Shown one piece after another: positions 8,083-17,366 of a stretch of DNA of 64,000 bases (position 1 is its first letter; each line of letters begins with the position of its first letter). Made by a program: the position numbers and the translations under genes. The stretch is from Salinibacterium sp. UTAS2018 (GTDB taxonomy: Bacteria; Actinomycetota; Actinomycetes; Actinomycetales; Microbacteriaceae), in contig NZ_CP035375.1 in the NCBI RefSeq assembly GCF_004118935.1, positions 1,178,001-1,242,000 on the forward strand. Reading direction: 5' to 3'. The notes beneath the pieces were generated by a model. The model worked only from the letters and a program-made list of their open reading frames with translations, did not search any database and was not told where the DNA came from.

Positions 8083-10889
8083 TCGTTCGCCTCAATCACG
8101 GTGACGGCGCTTTCGGCTTTCGCCGCTTTCACTCGCCGACGGCGTGTAGTCGGAATAGCCAGCAACAGAGTGAGCCCAAAGACGAGTCCTTGGCCAGCCA
8201 GCACGATCTGCCCCCAGCGAGATTCAGTGTTACTTGCGCCCACGGGGATCTCTTTTTCTTGCAGATCGGGGTAGTGCCAGAGGTGTCCCTGTGCCGTATC
8301 GCCAATGGGGTTGAGAAGGCTATTGCCGTCGAGCGCTTCGATGATGCGCTGACGTGTTTCTGCGATGTCCGCGTTGCTGCCCGGCGTCAAGACAACGAAC
8401 GCTACTTGGAGGTCGTTGAGCTCGCGGGCGATTTCATAGCCGCTACGTGATGCGATGTTGCCGGCGAGGATCGCGTTGCGCACTTCAGCCTCAGAGAGTT
8501 CGGTGCTGGTAGCGGCCAGAGTGGATTGTTCGTCGAGTCCCGATCCTCGACCACGGTGCAGGTCGACCGTCATGGTCGAATCCGACGTCACCGTGAGTTG
8601 CAGCGTGCCGAGACCATCGCGCTGGGTGGATTCCGCCGAAACGAACGCGGGCAAGAGCCGCCCGTTGCTCGTGATGACCGGGCTCATCCCCGAAGCGAGC
8701 AACCAGAGTGGTGCCGCAGCGAGCCCCAGAATGCCGACTAAGGCCACGAGCGCCGGAAGGGTGGCATGGCGATCGAGATTGTCTATCGCGACCGTCAGTG
8801 CGCCGCAGAGCCCAAGCCAGTACAGGCTGAGGCCCGGAGCTGCCCACAGTCCAACTTCAGACTGACCCGACGCGCTCACCGACACGTGCGTTGCCGCGAC
8901 AGCCGTCACGAATCCTAAGAGCGCCAAGGCGAGCGAAGGCACCGCGCGGCGTGTACCGGGCACGAAAAGACTCATCAGCGCGAGGGCTGCAAACGGTGCG
9001 AGCATGAGCGCGACGAGCAATGGCCCGTAGCGGTCGTTGAGACCGAGAGCGGCCAGCAAGGAACTCCACCCGTTGGAGCCGGGAACAACGCTACTAATCG
9101 CGAGCTGCCAGCCCGTGGAGGCTTCGCGCGCAACGGGCACACCCGGATCAGCGAAGATTGCCCAGAAGTTGCCGCGGCCCCACTGCTGAATCACGAGCGG
9201 AGCAAAAAGCGCTGCGGCAGGAATCACAATCCACAGCAGACGGTGAGTGGCCTTGGGACGAATAATGATCCACGCGACGAGAGCGATCAGCAGCGCGGGA
9301 AGCAAGCTGGGAGCAGAGGCAGTGACCGCCGCAAATAGCAGTGCGGCCAGCGCAGACATCGCCCAGTTGTGAGCGGCGCGGAGCACCGCGAGCACGAGCC
9401 ACGGCAACAGAATGTGGGCAAGAACCGCGCCGAGCTGGCCTTCTCCGAGCGAGATCAAGAAGCTCGGCATCACAGTCCACGCGGCGGCGGCGATCGTGGG
9501 CGCCCAGGTACGTTCCGAAATGGCGGCCGCGCACAACCACGCAGCGAGCGCTGCCAAAGGAAGCGCTAGGAGGTAAAGCAGCACGATACTGAACGAAGGG
9601 TTCCAGAAGGTGAGAGAGCCGAGTACTGCTAGCACCACCGCAAACGGATCAGCGGCGACCACCTGTTGAGCTAGGTCGTTCCAGCCGTAACCGACGTGCG
9701 CCCAAAGTTCAGAGACAGTGGTCGACAGCGGCAGCAGGCCGCCACCAGTCAGCGCCTGCGCATCTACAAATCGTGAGAAGACCAGCATGCCGAGGATGCC
9801 GGCCAAAAGCACAGTCCAGGCTCCGCCGTTGCTGAAGAACTTCGGCCTCGCAATGTCGAACGCAGCGTCGGGAGCGTTGCCGTGACGCTCGTGGGCACGC
9901 CGCTCGCGAAGCTCAGCCCACGACATCCGCAGCGGATTAACTGCCGCGAAACCGACGCGTTTATTGCGGCGAAGATTGCGACGAGCAGCAACCACTCCCC
10001 CGTCGAAAATGGCAGCGAAAGCAGCCGCAAATTCTCCGGCGACAGCCGAAGGCTGCTTCGCCACAAGGTGGCCAAGGGAACGAAGAATTGCGAGTGGCAA
10101 CAGCGTGAGCCAGTGCAACGGAACAGCAAGACTGGGCGCGTACACCAGGCGACGATGCAACTGAGCGAACCGCTGGAGCCGGTTGTGCGCGGCAGCCGAA
10201 ACGGAACGCTTGCCGAACAGCTCGGGGCCGCCAGCGCTGGCCACACGAGCATCTGCGACGGCGATCACGCGATGGCCTGCTAACCGAGCGCGCACGCAGA
10301 AATCGAGAGCGGCGTCCACCGACGTGAGCTTGGGATCAAATCCGCCCAGTGCATTCCACACCTGACGACGAACGAGCATGCCCGCGCCGGCCACGCCGAG
10401 GGTGTCGGTCTGCACGTCGTGCTGAGCTTGGTCGAGTTCGTCAGTGACAAGGCCAACGGCCCGGCCGAGCGGCGTCAGAGTTTCGCCGAAGTTTGAGATC
10501 ACGGATGGGTTATCCCAGCGCACGAGTTTGGGGCCGGCAACCGCCACAGACGGGGCGATCTCCACGGCACCGAGTAAGGCAGCTAAAGCGTGAGGATCCG
10601 GTGCGCTGTCATGAGTTAGCAGCCACAGCCACTCGTTTTCAGCCGATTGCGGCACCGCGCTGTGCAATGCGGAAGCAACTGCGCTGCCGAATGTTCGTTG
10701 ATCATGAGCATCCGCGATCTGGGCCGAAGCTGAATTCGCCATGATCGAGAGGGAGTCGTCGCTCGAATCGGCGTCGACGGCGATCACCGAATCGGGTCGC
10801 CGAGTTTGAGCCGCGATCGCGGCAAGGGTGCGTGGCAAATACTTCGCACCGTTGCGGGCGACTAGTACTGCGGTGACTCTCGGCTGCAT
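8079..10889 (-). CDS. Large polytopic GT2 glycosyltransferase
   Basis: This 936-aa protein carries a GT-A (GT2) domain at about residues 1-240, seen as VTAVLVARNGAKYLPRTLAAI, a DADSSDDS acidic motif near 39-46 and WLLTHDSAPDP near 90. About 12 membrane segments from residue 360 follow, plus an extracytoplasmic loop before a last C-terminal segment and a basic tail. It probably transfers a sugar to a lipid carrier or wall polymer at the membrane. In Microbacteriaceae this gene typically lies between whiB2 and a DUF5719 gene, as here. Substrate and acceptor cannot be read from the sequence. The ATG at 10889 is supported by a TAnnnT box ending 7 nt upstream. Confidence 0.88.
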   Translation of the reverse strand: MQPRVTAVLVARNGAKYLPRTLAAIAAQTRRPDSVIAVDADSSDDSLSIMANSASAQIADAHDQRTFGSAVASALHSAVPQSAENEWLWLLTHDSAPDPHALAALLGAVEIAPSVAVAGPKLVRWDNPSVISNFGETLTPLGRAVGLVTDELDQAQHDVQTDTLGVAGAGMLVRRQVWNALGGFDPKLTSVDAALDFCVRARLAGHRVIAVADARVASAGGPELFGKRSVSAAAHNRLQRFAQLHRRLVYAPSLAVPLHWLTLLPLAILRSLGHLVAKQPSAVAGEFAAAFAAIFDGGVVAARRNLRRNKRVGFAAVNPLRMSWAELRERRAHERHGNAPDAAFDIARPKFFSNGGAWTVLLAGILGMLVFSRFVDAQALTGGGLLPLSTTVSELWAHVGYGWNDLAQQVVAADPFAVVLAVLGSLTFWNPSFSIVLLYLLALPLAALAAWLCAAAISERTWAPTIAAAAWTVMPSFLISLGEGQLGAVLAHILLPWLVLAVLRAAHNWAMSALAALLFAAVTASAPSLLPALLIALVAWIIIRPKATHRLLWIVIPAAALFAPLVIQQWGRGNFWAIFADPGVPVAREASTGWQLAISSVVPGSNGWSSLLAALGLNDRYGPLLVALMLAPFAALALMSLFVPGTRRAVPSLALALLGFVTAVAATHVSVSASGQSEVGLWAAPGLSLYWLGLCGALTVAIDNLDRHATLPALVALVGILGLAAAPLWLLASGMSPVITSNGRLLPAFVSAESTQRDGLGTLQLTVTSDSTMTVDLHRGRGSGLDEQSTLAATSTELSEAEVRNAILAGNIASRSGYEIARELNDLQVAFVVLTPGSNADIAETRQRIIEALDGNSLLNPIGDTAQGHLWHYPDLQEKEIPVGASNTESRWGQIVLAGQGLVFGLTLLLAIPTTRRRRVKAAKAESAVTVIEANE

Positions 10890-10896
10890 TTGTTTG

Positions 10897-10902
10897 AGAC
10901 TA
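10897..10902 (-). promoter_or_regulatory. -10 box of a leaderless promoter for the GT2 gene
   Basis: On the minus strand TAGTCT is followed by 7 nt (caaacaa) and then the ATG at 10889. This spacing predicts transcription starting at the start codon. Confidence 0.5.
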
Positions 10903-11026
10903 GGCGTCGTGAGTCTTCTTCTGCATCCGACTCGCTGCAGACCGGCGAGTCTGAGAGCATCCCCAATACGGGGTCATCGAAGCACAGCGCTCACGAACAG
11001 AGCGCACGCGTGAAGAGGAAATCGAA

Positions 11027-11353
11027 TTAGCCAGCGCGCTTGCGCAGCTTGCGGCGTTCGCGCTCTGAGAGCCCGCCCCAGATTCCGAACCGTTCGTCAT
11101 TTTCGAGAGCGTATTCGAGGCACTGGCTGCGCACTTCACACGACGAGCAAATCTTCTTAGCGTCACGAGTGGAGCCGCCCTTTTCGGGGAAGAAAGCTTC
11201 GGGATCGGTCTGAGCACACAGTGAGTCTGTCTGCCACGAGAGGGCATTGCCGTCTTCGTCAGCGAGAGGCTGACGAACTCCGGGAACTCCTAGCCGAACC
11301 GGGTCGACAAACCAGTCGTCGGGAACTCCCGCGCGGTAACCGCTGTCGCCCAT
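11027..11353 (-). CDS. whiB2: WhiB-family iron-sulfur transcription factor (WhiB2/WhmD type)
   Basis: This 108-aa regulator binds a [4Fe-4S] cluster through four cysteines: one in SLCAQ, then the CSSCEVRSQC cluster (CxxCxxxxxC). GIWGG and the basic RERRKLRKRAG tail form the sigma/DNA-binding end. Mycobacterial WhiB2 (Rv3260c) controls septation and lies in the same manB/DUF3499 neighbourhood, which supports the WhiB2 call. The ATG at 11353 is chosen because GGAG lies 9 nt upstream; in-frame ATGs at 11389 and 11392 lack this. It has its own AT-rich upstream region, so it is likely expressed separately from the gmd genes. Confidence 0.93.
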   Translation of the reverse strand: MGDSGYRAGVPDDWFVDPVRLGVPGVRQPLADEDGNALSWQTDSLCAQTDPEAFFPEKGGSTRDAKKICSSCEVRSQCLEYALENDERFGIWGGLSERERRKLRKRAG

Positions 11354-11403
11354 GTGATCTATCTCCCCTCCGCTTTCAATGCTTCGCATCAAATCGCGTT
11401 ACA

Positions 11404-11434
11404 TAATTACATCGGTGTAGTTCCCAAGAGTCAA
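11404..11434 (-). promoter_or_regulatory. Possible whiB2 promoter
   Basis: On the minus strand TTGACT (11434-11429) is followed after 19 bp by TAATTA (11409-11404), in the AT-rich gap between whiB2 and the gmd paralogue. Spacing is slightly long and the -10 lacks the final T, so this is tentative. A leader of about 45 nt with the GGAG site would result. Confidence 0.35.
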
Positions 11435-11493
11435 GTCGCAGATCATAATTGCCTCGACCGTGACTTAAGGGTTATGGCGCGCCGTGAGTTAAG

Positions 11494-12441
11494 TTAAGTC
11501 GACAAATCGAGATCATGATCGACCATCGCCGCCACGATCTCGTCGAACTGAACCGTCGGTGTCCAACCTAGGATTCGTTGGGCCTTGCTCGCATCCCCCC
11601 GTTGTAGGGCAGCATCACCTGTCCGCAGCAGCGAATCCGCCACCGTCACTCGATCAGCCCAATCATCGACACCCGCGCGCTCGAACGCCGCCGCCACAAA
11701 CTCGCGAACAGAATGCGAGATTCCCGTCGCAATCACAAAATCGTCGGCATCCGGATGCTGCGCTGCTCGAACGAGCGCGTCAGCGTAATCCGGAGCCCAG
11801 CCCCAATCGCGGCGAGCATCCAGATTTCCGAGCTCGAGCGTGTCTTGACGCCCTTGAGAGATTCGCACTGCCGCCGCTGTGATCTTTCGCGTGACGAATG
11901 TTTCGGGCCGACGCGGCGACTCATGGTTATACAAAATGAGCGATGAGGCTGCAACGCCCGCTGAGCGGTATGCGCCGACGAGACCGTGAGCGTAGGCCTT
12001 CGCGGCCCCGTAGGGGCTTGTAGGGCGCACTGGGGTGCTCTCGTCCTGCGGTGAGACAGCAGGAGTGCCAAAGATTTCCGCGCTCGAGGCTTGAACGAAG
12101 CGGATGTCGACATCACCCTGATCATGAATGGCCTTGACCGCCGCCAACATTTCAGCCACCACCGCGCCGTTGAGCCTCGCTGTCAGCCCAGGATTCTGCC
12201 ACGACTGGTACACCGAACTCAGCGCTGCCAAGTTGTAAATCTCCCGAGGCTGCAGGTCGGTGATGAGGTCACCAATCGCGCTGTCGGTGCTCAAATCGAG
12301 TTCGTGGGCAAGCACTCCCGGCGTCACGACTTCAGCGGCGTCGCGAGTCACCCCGTGCACTTCATAGCCCTGCGCGAGCAAAAGTTCTGCGAGGTATGAA
12401 CCGTCTTGACCGGTGACTCCGGTGATCAGTGCGCGAGTCAT
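11494..12441 (-). CDS. Diverged GDP-mannose 4,6-dehydratase paralogue (NAD-dependent epimerase/dehydratase)
   Basis: This is a 315-aa extended SDR. It has the NADP-binding motif [16 protein letters not shown] at the N-terminus, the SSAEIFG segment with catalytic Ser/Glu, YGAAK with catalytic Tyr/Lys, and the GMD-typical NHESPRR and TRKIT. It is shorter than the adjacent Gmd and lacks part of the region around residues 30-60. It could be a second dehydratase or have drifted to reduce the 4-keto-6-deoxymannose product (Rmd-like) to GDP-rhamnose. Sequence alone does not decide. The start overlaps the gmd stop by ATGA, so both come from one message. Confidence 0.85.
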   Translation of the reverse strand: MTRALITGVTGQDGSYLAELLLAQGYEVHGVTRDAAEVVTPGVLAHELDLSTDSAIGDLITDLQPREIYNLAALSSVYQSWQNPGLTARLNGAVVAEMLAAVKAIHDQGDVDIRFVQASSAEIFGTPAVSPQDESTPVRPTSPYGAAKAYAHGLVGAYRSAGVAASSLILYNHESPRRPETFVTRKITAAAVRISQGRQDTLELGNLDARRDWGWAPDYADALVRAAQHPDADDFVIATGISHSVREFVAAAFERAGVDDWADRVTVADSLLRTGDAALQRGDASKAQRILGWTPTVQFDEIVAAMVDHDLDLST

Positions 12442-13427
12442 TCCAGCCCTGCGAGCGCTTTCTGCTCGCTCAGGTCTGCATCGACCATCATCGACACGAG
12501 CTCGGGAAACTTGACGCGAGGCTCCCAGCCGAGCTTTTCTTTGGCCTTCGAGGCATCGCCCACGAGCAAATCCACCTCGGCAGGGCGCATGAACTGTTCG
12601 TCGAAGTCGACGTAGGGGGTCCAGTCGTCAATTCCCACGGCCGCAAATGCGTAATCAAGGAGCACGCGGATGCTCTGGGTCTCGCCCGTGGAGATGACGT
12701 AGTCATCGGGCTCGTCCTGTTGCAGCATGAGCCACATCGCTTCCACATAGTCTCCGGCGAAACCCCAGTCACGTTGAGCGTCGATGTTACCCAAGGTCAG
12801 TTTCTCTTGCAGCCCCAGCGAGATGCGGGCGACGGCACGCGTGACTTTACGCGTCACGAACTCTGGGCCTCGACGAGGTGATTCGTGGTTGAAGAGCACT
12901 CCCGACGAGGCGTGCATGCCGTACGACTCGCGGTAGTTGATCGTCATGTAGTGGCCGTACACCTTCGCCACGCCGTAGGGCGAGCGTGGCCACAGCAGTG
13001 TGTCTTCGTTCTGCGGAACAGTCTGAACTTTGCCGAACATTTCGGAGCTGGACGCTTGGTAGAACCGCACTTGCTGACCGGTGGCCGCGGTGTGTAAGCG
13101 CACAGCTTCGAGCGCGTTGAGTACGCCCATACCCGTGACCTCGCTCGTGAGGTGAGCGTTCTCCCACGAGTAGGCGACGAACGAGATCGCGCCGAGGTTG
13201 TAGAACTCGTCGGGCTTGGCGACGCTCATGGCGCGCATGAGGCTCGAGAGATCGGTCAGATCGCCGGTCAAGATTTCGACATCCGGGATCACGCGCTCAA
13301 GCAACTCACGCTTGGGATTGTTTTGACCACGCATGAGGCCGAATACTTTGTAGCCTTTCGAGAGCAAGAGCTCGGCGAGGTAAAGACCGTCTTGACCGGT
13401 GATTCCTGTAATGAATGCGCGCTTCAT
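12438..13427 (-). CDS. gmd: GDP-mannose 4,6-dehydratase
   Basis: This 329-aa enzyme converts GDP-D-mannose to GDP-4-keto-6-deoxy-D-mannose, the precursor of GDP-fucose, GDP-rhamnose and related deoxyhexoses. [14 protein letters not shown] is the nucleotide-binding glycine motif, ASSSEMFG and YGVAK supply the catalytic residues, and [16 protein letters not shown] and [20 protein letters not shown] are all classic GMD signatures. Length is near normal (320-375). The ATG follows a GAGAG stretch about 4 nt upstream. With manA and manB in the window it outlines mannose-6-P to GDP-deoxyhexose; the GDP-mannose pyrophosphorylase is not in the window. Confidence 0.94.
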   Translation of the reverse strand: MKRAFITGITGQDGLYLAELLLSKGYKVFGLMRGQNNPKRELLERVIPDVEILTGDLTDLSSLMRAMSVAKPDEFYNLGAISFVAYSWENAHLTSEVTGMGVLNALEAVRLHTAATGQQVRFYQASSSEMFGKVQTVPQNEDTLLWPRSPYGVAKVYGHYMTINYRESYGMHASSGVLFNHESPRRGPEFVTRKVTRAVARISLGLQEKLTLGNIDAQRDWGFAGDYVEAMWLMLQQDEPDDYVISTGETQSIRVLLDYAFAAVGIDDWTPYVDFDEQFMRPAEVDLLVGDASKAKEKLGWEPRVKFPELVSMMVDADLSEQKALAGLE

Positions 13428-13451
13428 AGTTCTCTCTCTTGCTTGCGGCTA

Positions 13452-13470
13452 GGTGCGTCTGGGTGCGTCT
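13452..13470. repeat. Direct repeat upstream of gmd
   Basis: GGTGCGTCT occurs at 13452-13460 and again at 13462-13470 (period 10 bp), 25-43 bp upstream of the gmd start codon in a 123-bp gap. One helical turn of spacing would suit a regulator site. No further copy was noticed. Confidence 0.4.
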
Positions 13471-13550
13471 TGGTTCCGAACCTACACGTCGGCCGAAGCA
13501 ACGCTACTGGAACTTTCGCACCCCGCTGAGCCCACCACGGGCGCCGCACG

Positions 13551-14735
13551 CTACTGCGTTGACGCCACAAACAACTGACCGGTACCGCGGATGCTCACTG
13601 CACCCTCATCGGCTGTGATGAAGATCGACTCGCCCCGCGTCAACGTCACCGCGTGCTCGCCGCTGTCGACCATGAACTCTCCCACCGCGCACAGCACGAT
13701 CGCAGCGCTGGGAAGCTGGACCTTCGCCGCCTCGTTCACCTCGATGAGCTGGAAGTCGCGCACCGGCGGCCGGAATGCCTGTGCCCCCTCGCCGAGTGGC
13801 TCCGCGCGGAGATAGGGAACGGGGCTCGCCGAGAAGTCGAGCACACTCACCAGCTCGGGCACATCGACGTGCTTCGGGGTGAGCCCCCCACGCATCACGT
13901 TGTCGGAGGATGCCATGAGCTCGATGCCGAGCCCGCGCAGGTAGGCATGAATGTTGCCCGCCGGCAGAAACAGCGCCTCTCCCTTTGCGAGCGTGACGTG
14001 GTTCAACATGAGAGAGATCAGCACCCCGGGATCACCGGGGTAGAAGCCCGCGAGCTTACGCACGAGCGCAAACTCCTCGCTTGCGCTGTCTGCTTCGGCG
14101 AGCGCCGTGACTCGCTCCACCAGCTTCGGCACCGGCGGCGCGGCGGAAATGAGCCACTCGAACATCGCTCGCAGATCGGAGTCAGCGCGAGCGAATGCCA
14201 GCCACTCGGCCAACAGGGCCGGCGTGGGGGCGCCGCTCGCGGCATCCAGTTCGACTAGTCGTTCAATGGATGCCCGGGTCTCGGCCATCGCCCGAAAACC
14301 GCACAGCGCCTCAAAGGTGTCACTGACCGCGAGAATGAGTTCTGGCTTCGCGGAACCATCTTTGTAGTTGCGGTTACTGGCCGTGAGCGGGATTCCCGCA
14401 GCATTCTCGCGGGCAAACCCAGCGGCAGCCTGCTCGGGAGTGGGATGGGCTTGCAGCGAAAGCGGTGCTCCGGCGGCTAACACCTTGAGGAGGAAGGGAA
14501 GTCGTTCGACTCCCGCGCCAAGAACCTGCTCGCCGTCGCGCTGGATCCACTCATGCAGATCGCCAGCGTCGCCCGTCGTTGCCGGGTCGAGAATGACACT
14601 CGGGCTGCCAGGATGGGCCCCCAACCACAGCTCAGCTTCGGGCTTGCCGGTGGGCGACGTGCCCAGCAACGCTGAGATCTCGCCAGCGGAGCCCCACGCG
14701 TAATCCCGCGGGGTATTAGTGATGCCTACAAACAT
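13551..14735 (-). CDS. manA: Mannose-6-phosphate isomerase, class I
   Basis: This 394-aa zinc enzyme interconverts fructose-6-phosphate and mannose-6-phosphate. SLQAHP (about residues 93-98) and KPE supply metal ligands, and the NIHAYLRGLGIELMASSDNV segment with the LTPKHVD motif is diagnostic of type I PMI. The C-terminal cupin is complete. The ATG at 14735 follows GAAGAG about 8 nt upstream. It opens the mannose branch feeding gmd and lies 123 bp upstream of gmd on the same strand. It is divergent from the acyl-CoA dehydrogenase with a 108-bp gap. Confidence 0.95.
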   Translation of the reverse strand: MFVGITNTPRDYAWGSAGEISALLGTSPTGKPEAELWLGAHPGSPSVILDPATTGDAGDLHEWIQRDGEQVLGAGVERLPFLLKVLAAGAPLSLQAHPTPEQAAAGFARENAAGIPLTASNRNYKDGSAKPELILAVSDTFEALCGFRAMAETRASIERLVELDAASGAPTPALLAEWLAFARADSDLRAMFEWLISAAPPVPKLVERVTALAEADSASEEFALVRKLAGFYPGDPGVLISLMLNHVTLAKGEALFLPAGNIHAYLRGLGIELMASSDNVMRGGLTPKHVDVPELVSVLDFSASPVPYLRAEPLGEGAQAFRPPVRDFQLIEVNEAAKVQLPSAAIVLCAVGEFMVDSGEHAVTLTRGESIFITADEGAVSIRGTGQLFVASTQ

Positions 14736-14843
14736 TCAGTCAACTCTTCTCTCAGCGTTAGACCAAAGTACCAACCGTCTAGAAGCGACGCGTACTCACG
14801 CTTTAGGCTCGCACTGATTTCGATTAGCAATGGAGCGAAAACT

Positions 14844-16028
14844 ATGTCATTTGAGACCCTCAGCAGCGACTTCTACGGCTACGAGAACGCCCTCACCGAT
14901 CAGGAAAAAGAAACGATCGTGAAGTTGCGTGCGTTCCTCGACAAAGAGGTTCGCCCGATCGCCAACGACCTGTGGGCCAAGGCAGAATTCTTCAACCGCG
15001 ACGTCGTAGTAAAGGGTCTGGCAGACCTCGGACTGTTCGGACTCCCCTGGGCCGAGACCCAGCACTTCTCGAACTCGGCCGTGTTCCGCGGTTGGGTTGC
15101 TCTCGAACTCGCCCGCGTGGATGCCAGTGCCGCCACGCTCGTCGGCATGCAAAACGGACTCGTCATGGGGTCCATCGGTGTCGCCGGCTCTCAAGAGCAG
15201 CGTGACGAGTGGCTGCCCAAGTTTGCCTCCGGCGAGCTGCTGGGTGCTTTCGGTCTCACCGAACCTCTCTCCGGCTCCGACACCGCTCAAGGCCTCCAGA
15301 CTGTCGCCAAGCGCGATGGCGACAACTGGATCATCAACGGCGCGAAGCGTTGGATCGGTAACGGTTCCATCAGCGACGTGACCATCATTTGGGCGCGCGA
15401 TGAGGAGGACAACCAAGTCAAGGGCTTCATCGTGCCGACCAGCACGCCCGGGTACTCCGCCACTCGCATCGAAAACAAGATGGCGCTGCGCATCGTGCAG
15501 AACGCCGACATCGTTCTCGAAAACGTTGTTGTTCCCGAAACCAACCGCCTGCAGAAGTCGCAGTCGTTCCGCGAGACCGCTGCTGTGCTGCGCCTCACCC
15601 GCGCCGAAGTCGCGTGGGCCGCGGTGGGAAACTCCATCGGCGCCTACGAAGCTGCGGTGCAGTACGCCAACGACCGCATCCAGTTCGGCAAGCCGATCGG
15701 TAGCCACCAACTCGTTCAAGAGCACCTCGCGAAGAGCCTCGGAAACATCACCGCCTCCATCGGAATGGTGACCCGCGTCTCTGAGATGCTCGACGAAGGT
15801 GTTCAGAAGGATGAGCACGCTGCTCTCGCCAAGGAATACACGACGAGCCGCATGCGCGAGACCGTCGCGTGGTGCCGTGAACTCATGGGTGGCAACGGCA
15901 TCGTTCTTGACTACGGCGTCATGCGTCACTTCGCGGATGCCGAAGCGATCTACTCCTACGAGGGCACTCGCGAAATGAACACCCTCATCGTTGGACGCGC
16001 GATCACAGGTAAGGCTGCATTCGTCTAA
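14844..16028 (+). CDS. Acyl-CoA dehydrogenase, glutaryl-CoA dehydrogenase-like
   Basis: This 394-aa FAD flavoprotein has the three-part acyl-CoA dehydrogenase fold. FGLTEPLSGSD is the N-terminal FAD/substrate signature, the KRWIGNGSISD region follows, and the C-terminus holds the catalytic glutamate in YSYEGTREMNTLIVGRAITG, placed as in glutaryl-CoA and isovaleryl-type enzymes. It probably oxidises a short or branched acyl-CoA. GGAG lies 8 nt before the ATG. The ligase-like gene starts 9 bp after its stop, which looks like read-through rather than a shared pathway. It has no evident link to glycan synthesis. The exact substrate is unresolved. Confidence 0.92.
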   Translation: MSFETLSSDFYGYENALTDQEKETIVKLRAFLDKEVRPIANDLWAKAEFFNRDVVVKGLADLGLFGLPWAETQHFSNSAVFRGWVALELARVDASAATLVGMQNGLVMGSIGVAGSQEQRDEWLPKFASGELLGAFGLTEPLSGSDTAQGLQTVAKRDGDNWIINGAKRWIGNGSISDVTIIWARDEEDNQVKGFIVPTSTPGYSATRIENKMALRIVQNADIVLENVVVPETNRLQKSQSFRETAAVLRLTRAEVAWAAVGNSIGAYEAAVQYANDRIQFGKPIGSHQLVQEHLAKSLGNITASIGMVTRVSEMLDEGVQKDEHAALAKEYTTSRMRETVAWCRELMGGNGIVLDYGVMRHFADAEAIYSYEGTREMNTLIVGRAITGKAAFV

Positions 16029-16037
16029 TCTTGCGAC

Positions 16038-17366
16038 ATGCGACTTTTAGCGAGCCCCCGGGCGCGGGCGTGGTTTCTCAGCACGTCGCTACTAGTCATA
16101 CTCGGCGGCGACGCCTGGCGTTACTCGATTGGGTGGGTAGCTTTCGCCGTGCTTGCGGTGGCGCTCGCAGCGGTTTCGGTTTACGTTCTCATCGCGAATC
16201 GAGATCGCTGGAGCATCGGCGGCCTGCCCTACCCGCTCATCGTTTTCATGGTGCTGGCGACGCTCTCATTGGCGTGGTCGTTCTATCCGACCGCTACCGC
16301 CCTAGGGCTACTCAATACCTGGCTTACGGTGCTCGGCGCGCTCGCCGTCGCCACCAGCTTCTCGTGGCAAGAGATTCTCGACGCCACGGCACGCGCGCTT
16401 CGCATTCTGTTGGTGGTCTCCATTGCTTTCGAGCTGTTCGTCGCCACGGTCATCCGCCAACCTGTCGTTCCGCTTGCACCCCAACCTGAACTTGCTCTAG
16501 TGCCGGGCGGACCGGTTCCGCTGATGCTCCAGTGGTCCCGTAACGTTCTGTTTGACGCTCTCGACGGTGGGCGCATTCAGGGGATCGTCGGTAACGCAAA
16601 CCACTTGGGCTTTCTCGCGTTACTCGCCCTCATAGTGTTCGCGATTCAGTGGGCTCGTGGCACCCTCACGCGGGGATCGTCACTTGTGTGGCTCGCGCTG
16701 GCTGCGCTCACTCTGTTCTTGGCACGCTCCGCTACCGTCACCGTGGCACTGGTAGCCGTGATCGTGACCGCGGTGGCGATCTTGTTCATCCGTTCTCGAC
16801 ACTCGGATCGCGCACGCGCCACGAGCCAGATCGTATTCTTCGCGGCGATCGTGACTGCGACCACGGTTCTCTTCACTTTTCGTGATGTGTTCTTCGGGCT
16901 ACTCAGCAAGAGTGAAGACCTCACCGGTCGTGCTGAAATTTGGCAGAGCGTCACCGCGCTCGCCCAGCAGCGCCCGGTCTTCGGCTGGGGTTGGGTCAGC
17001 GTCTGGATGCCGTGGGCTGAGCCGTTCAGCGGACTGGCGCAGCGCAACGGCGTCGTTCAGGTGCAGGCCCACGACGCCTGGCTCGATGTCTGGCTACAGC
17101 TCGGAGTCGTGGGCGTTGCCGCTTTCGCAGCGATCGCGATCACTACCGTTGTGCGCACTTGGTCACTCGCTGTCGACCGCCCCCAACGACTTCCCGGACA
17201 ACCGCTCGCGTTCACCGCCGGATCCCTAGCGCCGATGCTCGTGATGGTTGCTCTCTTGGTGCAGTCGATCCCCGAAAGCAGGCTCTTAGGCGAGTACGGG
17301 CTCTACATTCTCGTCATCATCGCCGTTAAGGCGAAACGCCCCGATTGGTCAGGAACACTTCAGTGA
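16038..17366 (+). CDS. O-antigen ligase/polymerase-like membrane protein (first of two)
   Basis: This 442-aa protein has about 11 membrane segments and a long periplasm-side loop. The C-terminal half carries the Wzy_C/O-antigen-ligase pattern: GRIQGIVGNANHLG, then DLTGRAEIWQ, FGWGWVSVW and HDAWLDVWLQLGVVG. Such proteins polymerise or ligate lipid-linked glycans outside the membrane. In a Gram-positive, a repeat-unit polymerase role is more likely than ligation to lipid A. It overlaps the next paralogue by GTGA. Which polymer it uses is not visible. Confidence 0.88.
   Translation: MRLLASPRARAWFLSTSLLVILGGDAWRYSIGWVAFAVLAVALAAVSVYVLIANRDRWSIGGLPYPLIVFMVLATLSLAWSFYPTATALGLLNTWLTVLGALAVATSFSWQEILDATARALRILLVVSIAFELFVATVIRQPVVPLAPQPELALVPGGPVPLMLQWSRNVLFDALDGGRIQGIVGNANHLGFLALLALIVFAIQWARGTLTRGSSLVWLALAALTLFLARSATVTVALVAVIVTAVAILFIRSRHSDRARATSQIVFFAAIVTATTVLFTFRDVFFGLLSKSEDLTGRAEIWQSVTALAQQRPVFGWGWVSVWMPWAEPFSGLAQRNGVVQVQAHDAWLDVWLQLGVVGVAAFAAIAITTVVRTWSLAVDRPQRLPGQPLAFTAGSLAPMLVMVALLVQSIPESRLLGEYGLYILVIIAVKAKRPDWSGTLQ

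Noticed and set aside
14847..15929. 360-codon open frame antisense to the acyl-CoA dehydrogenase
   Set aside because: It follows from the codon bias of the real gene; no domain, no ribosome binding site, and the plus-strand product is a full-length known family.
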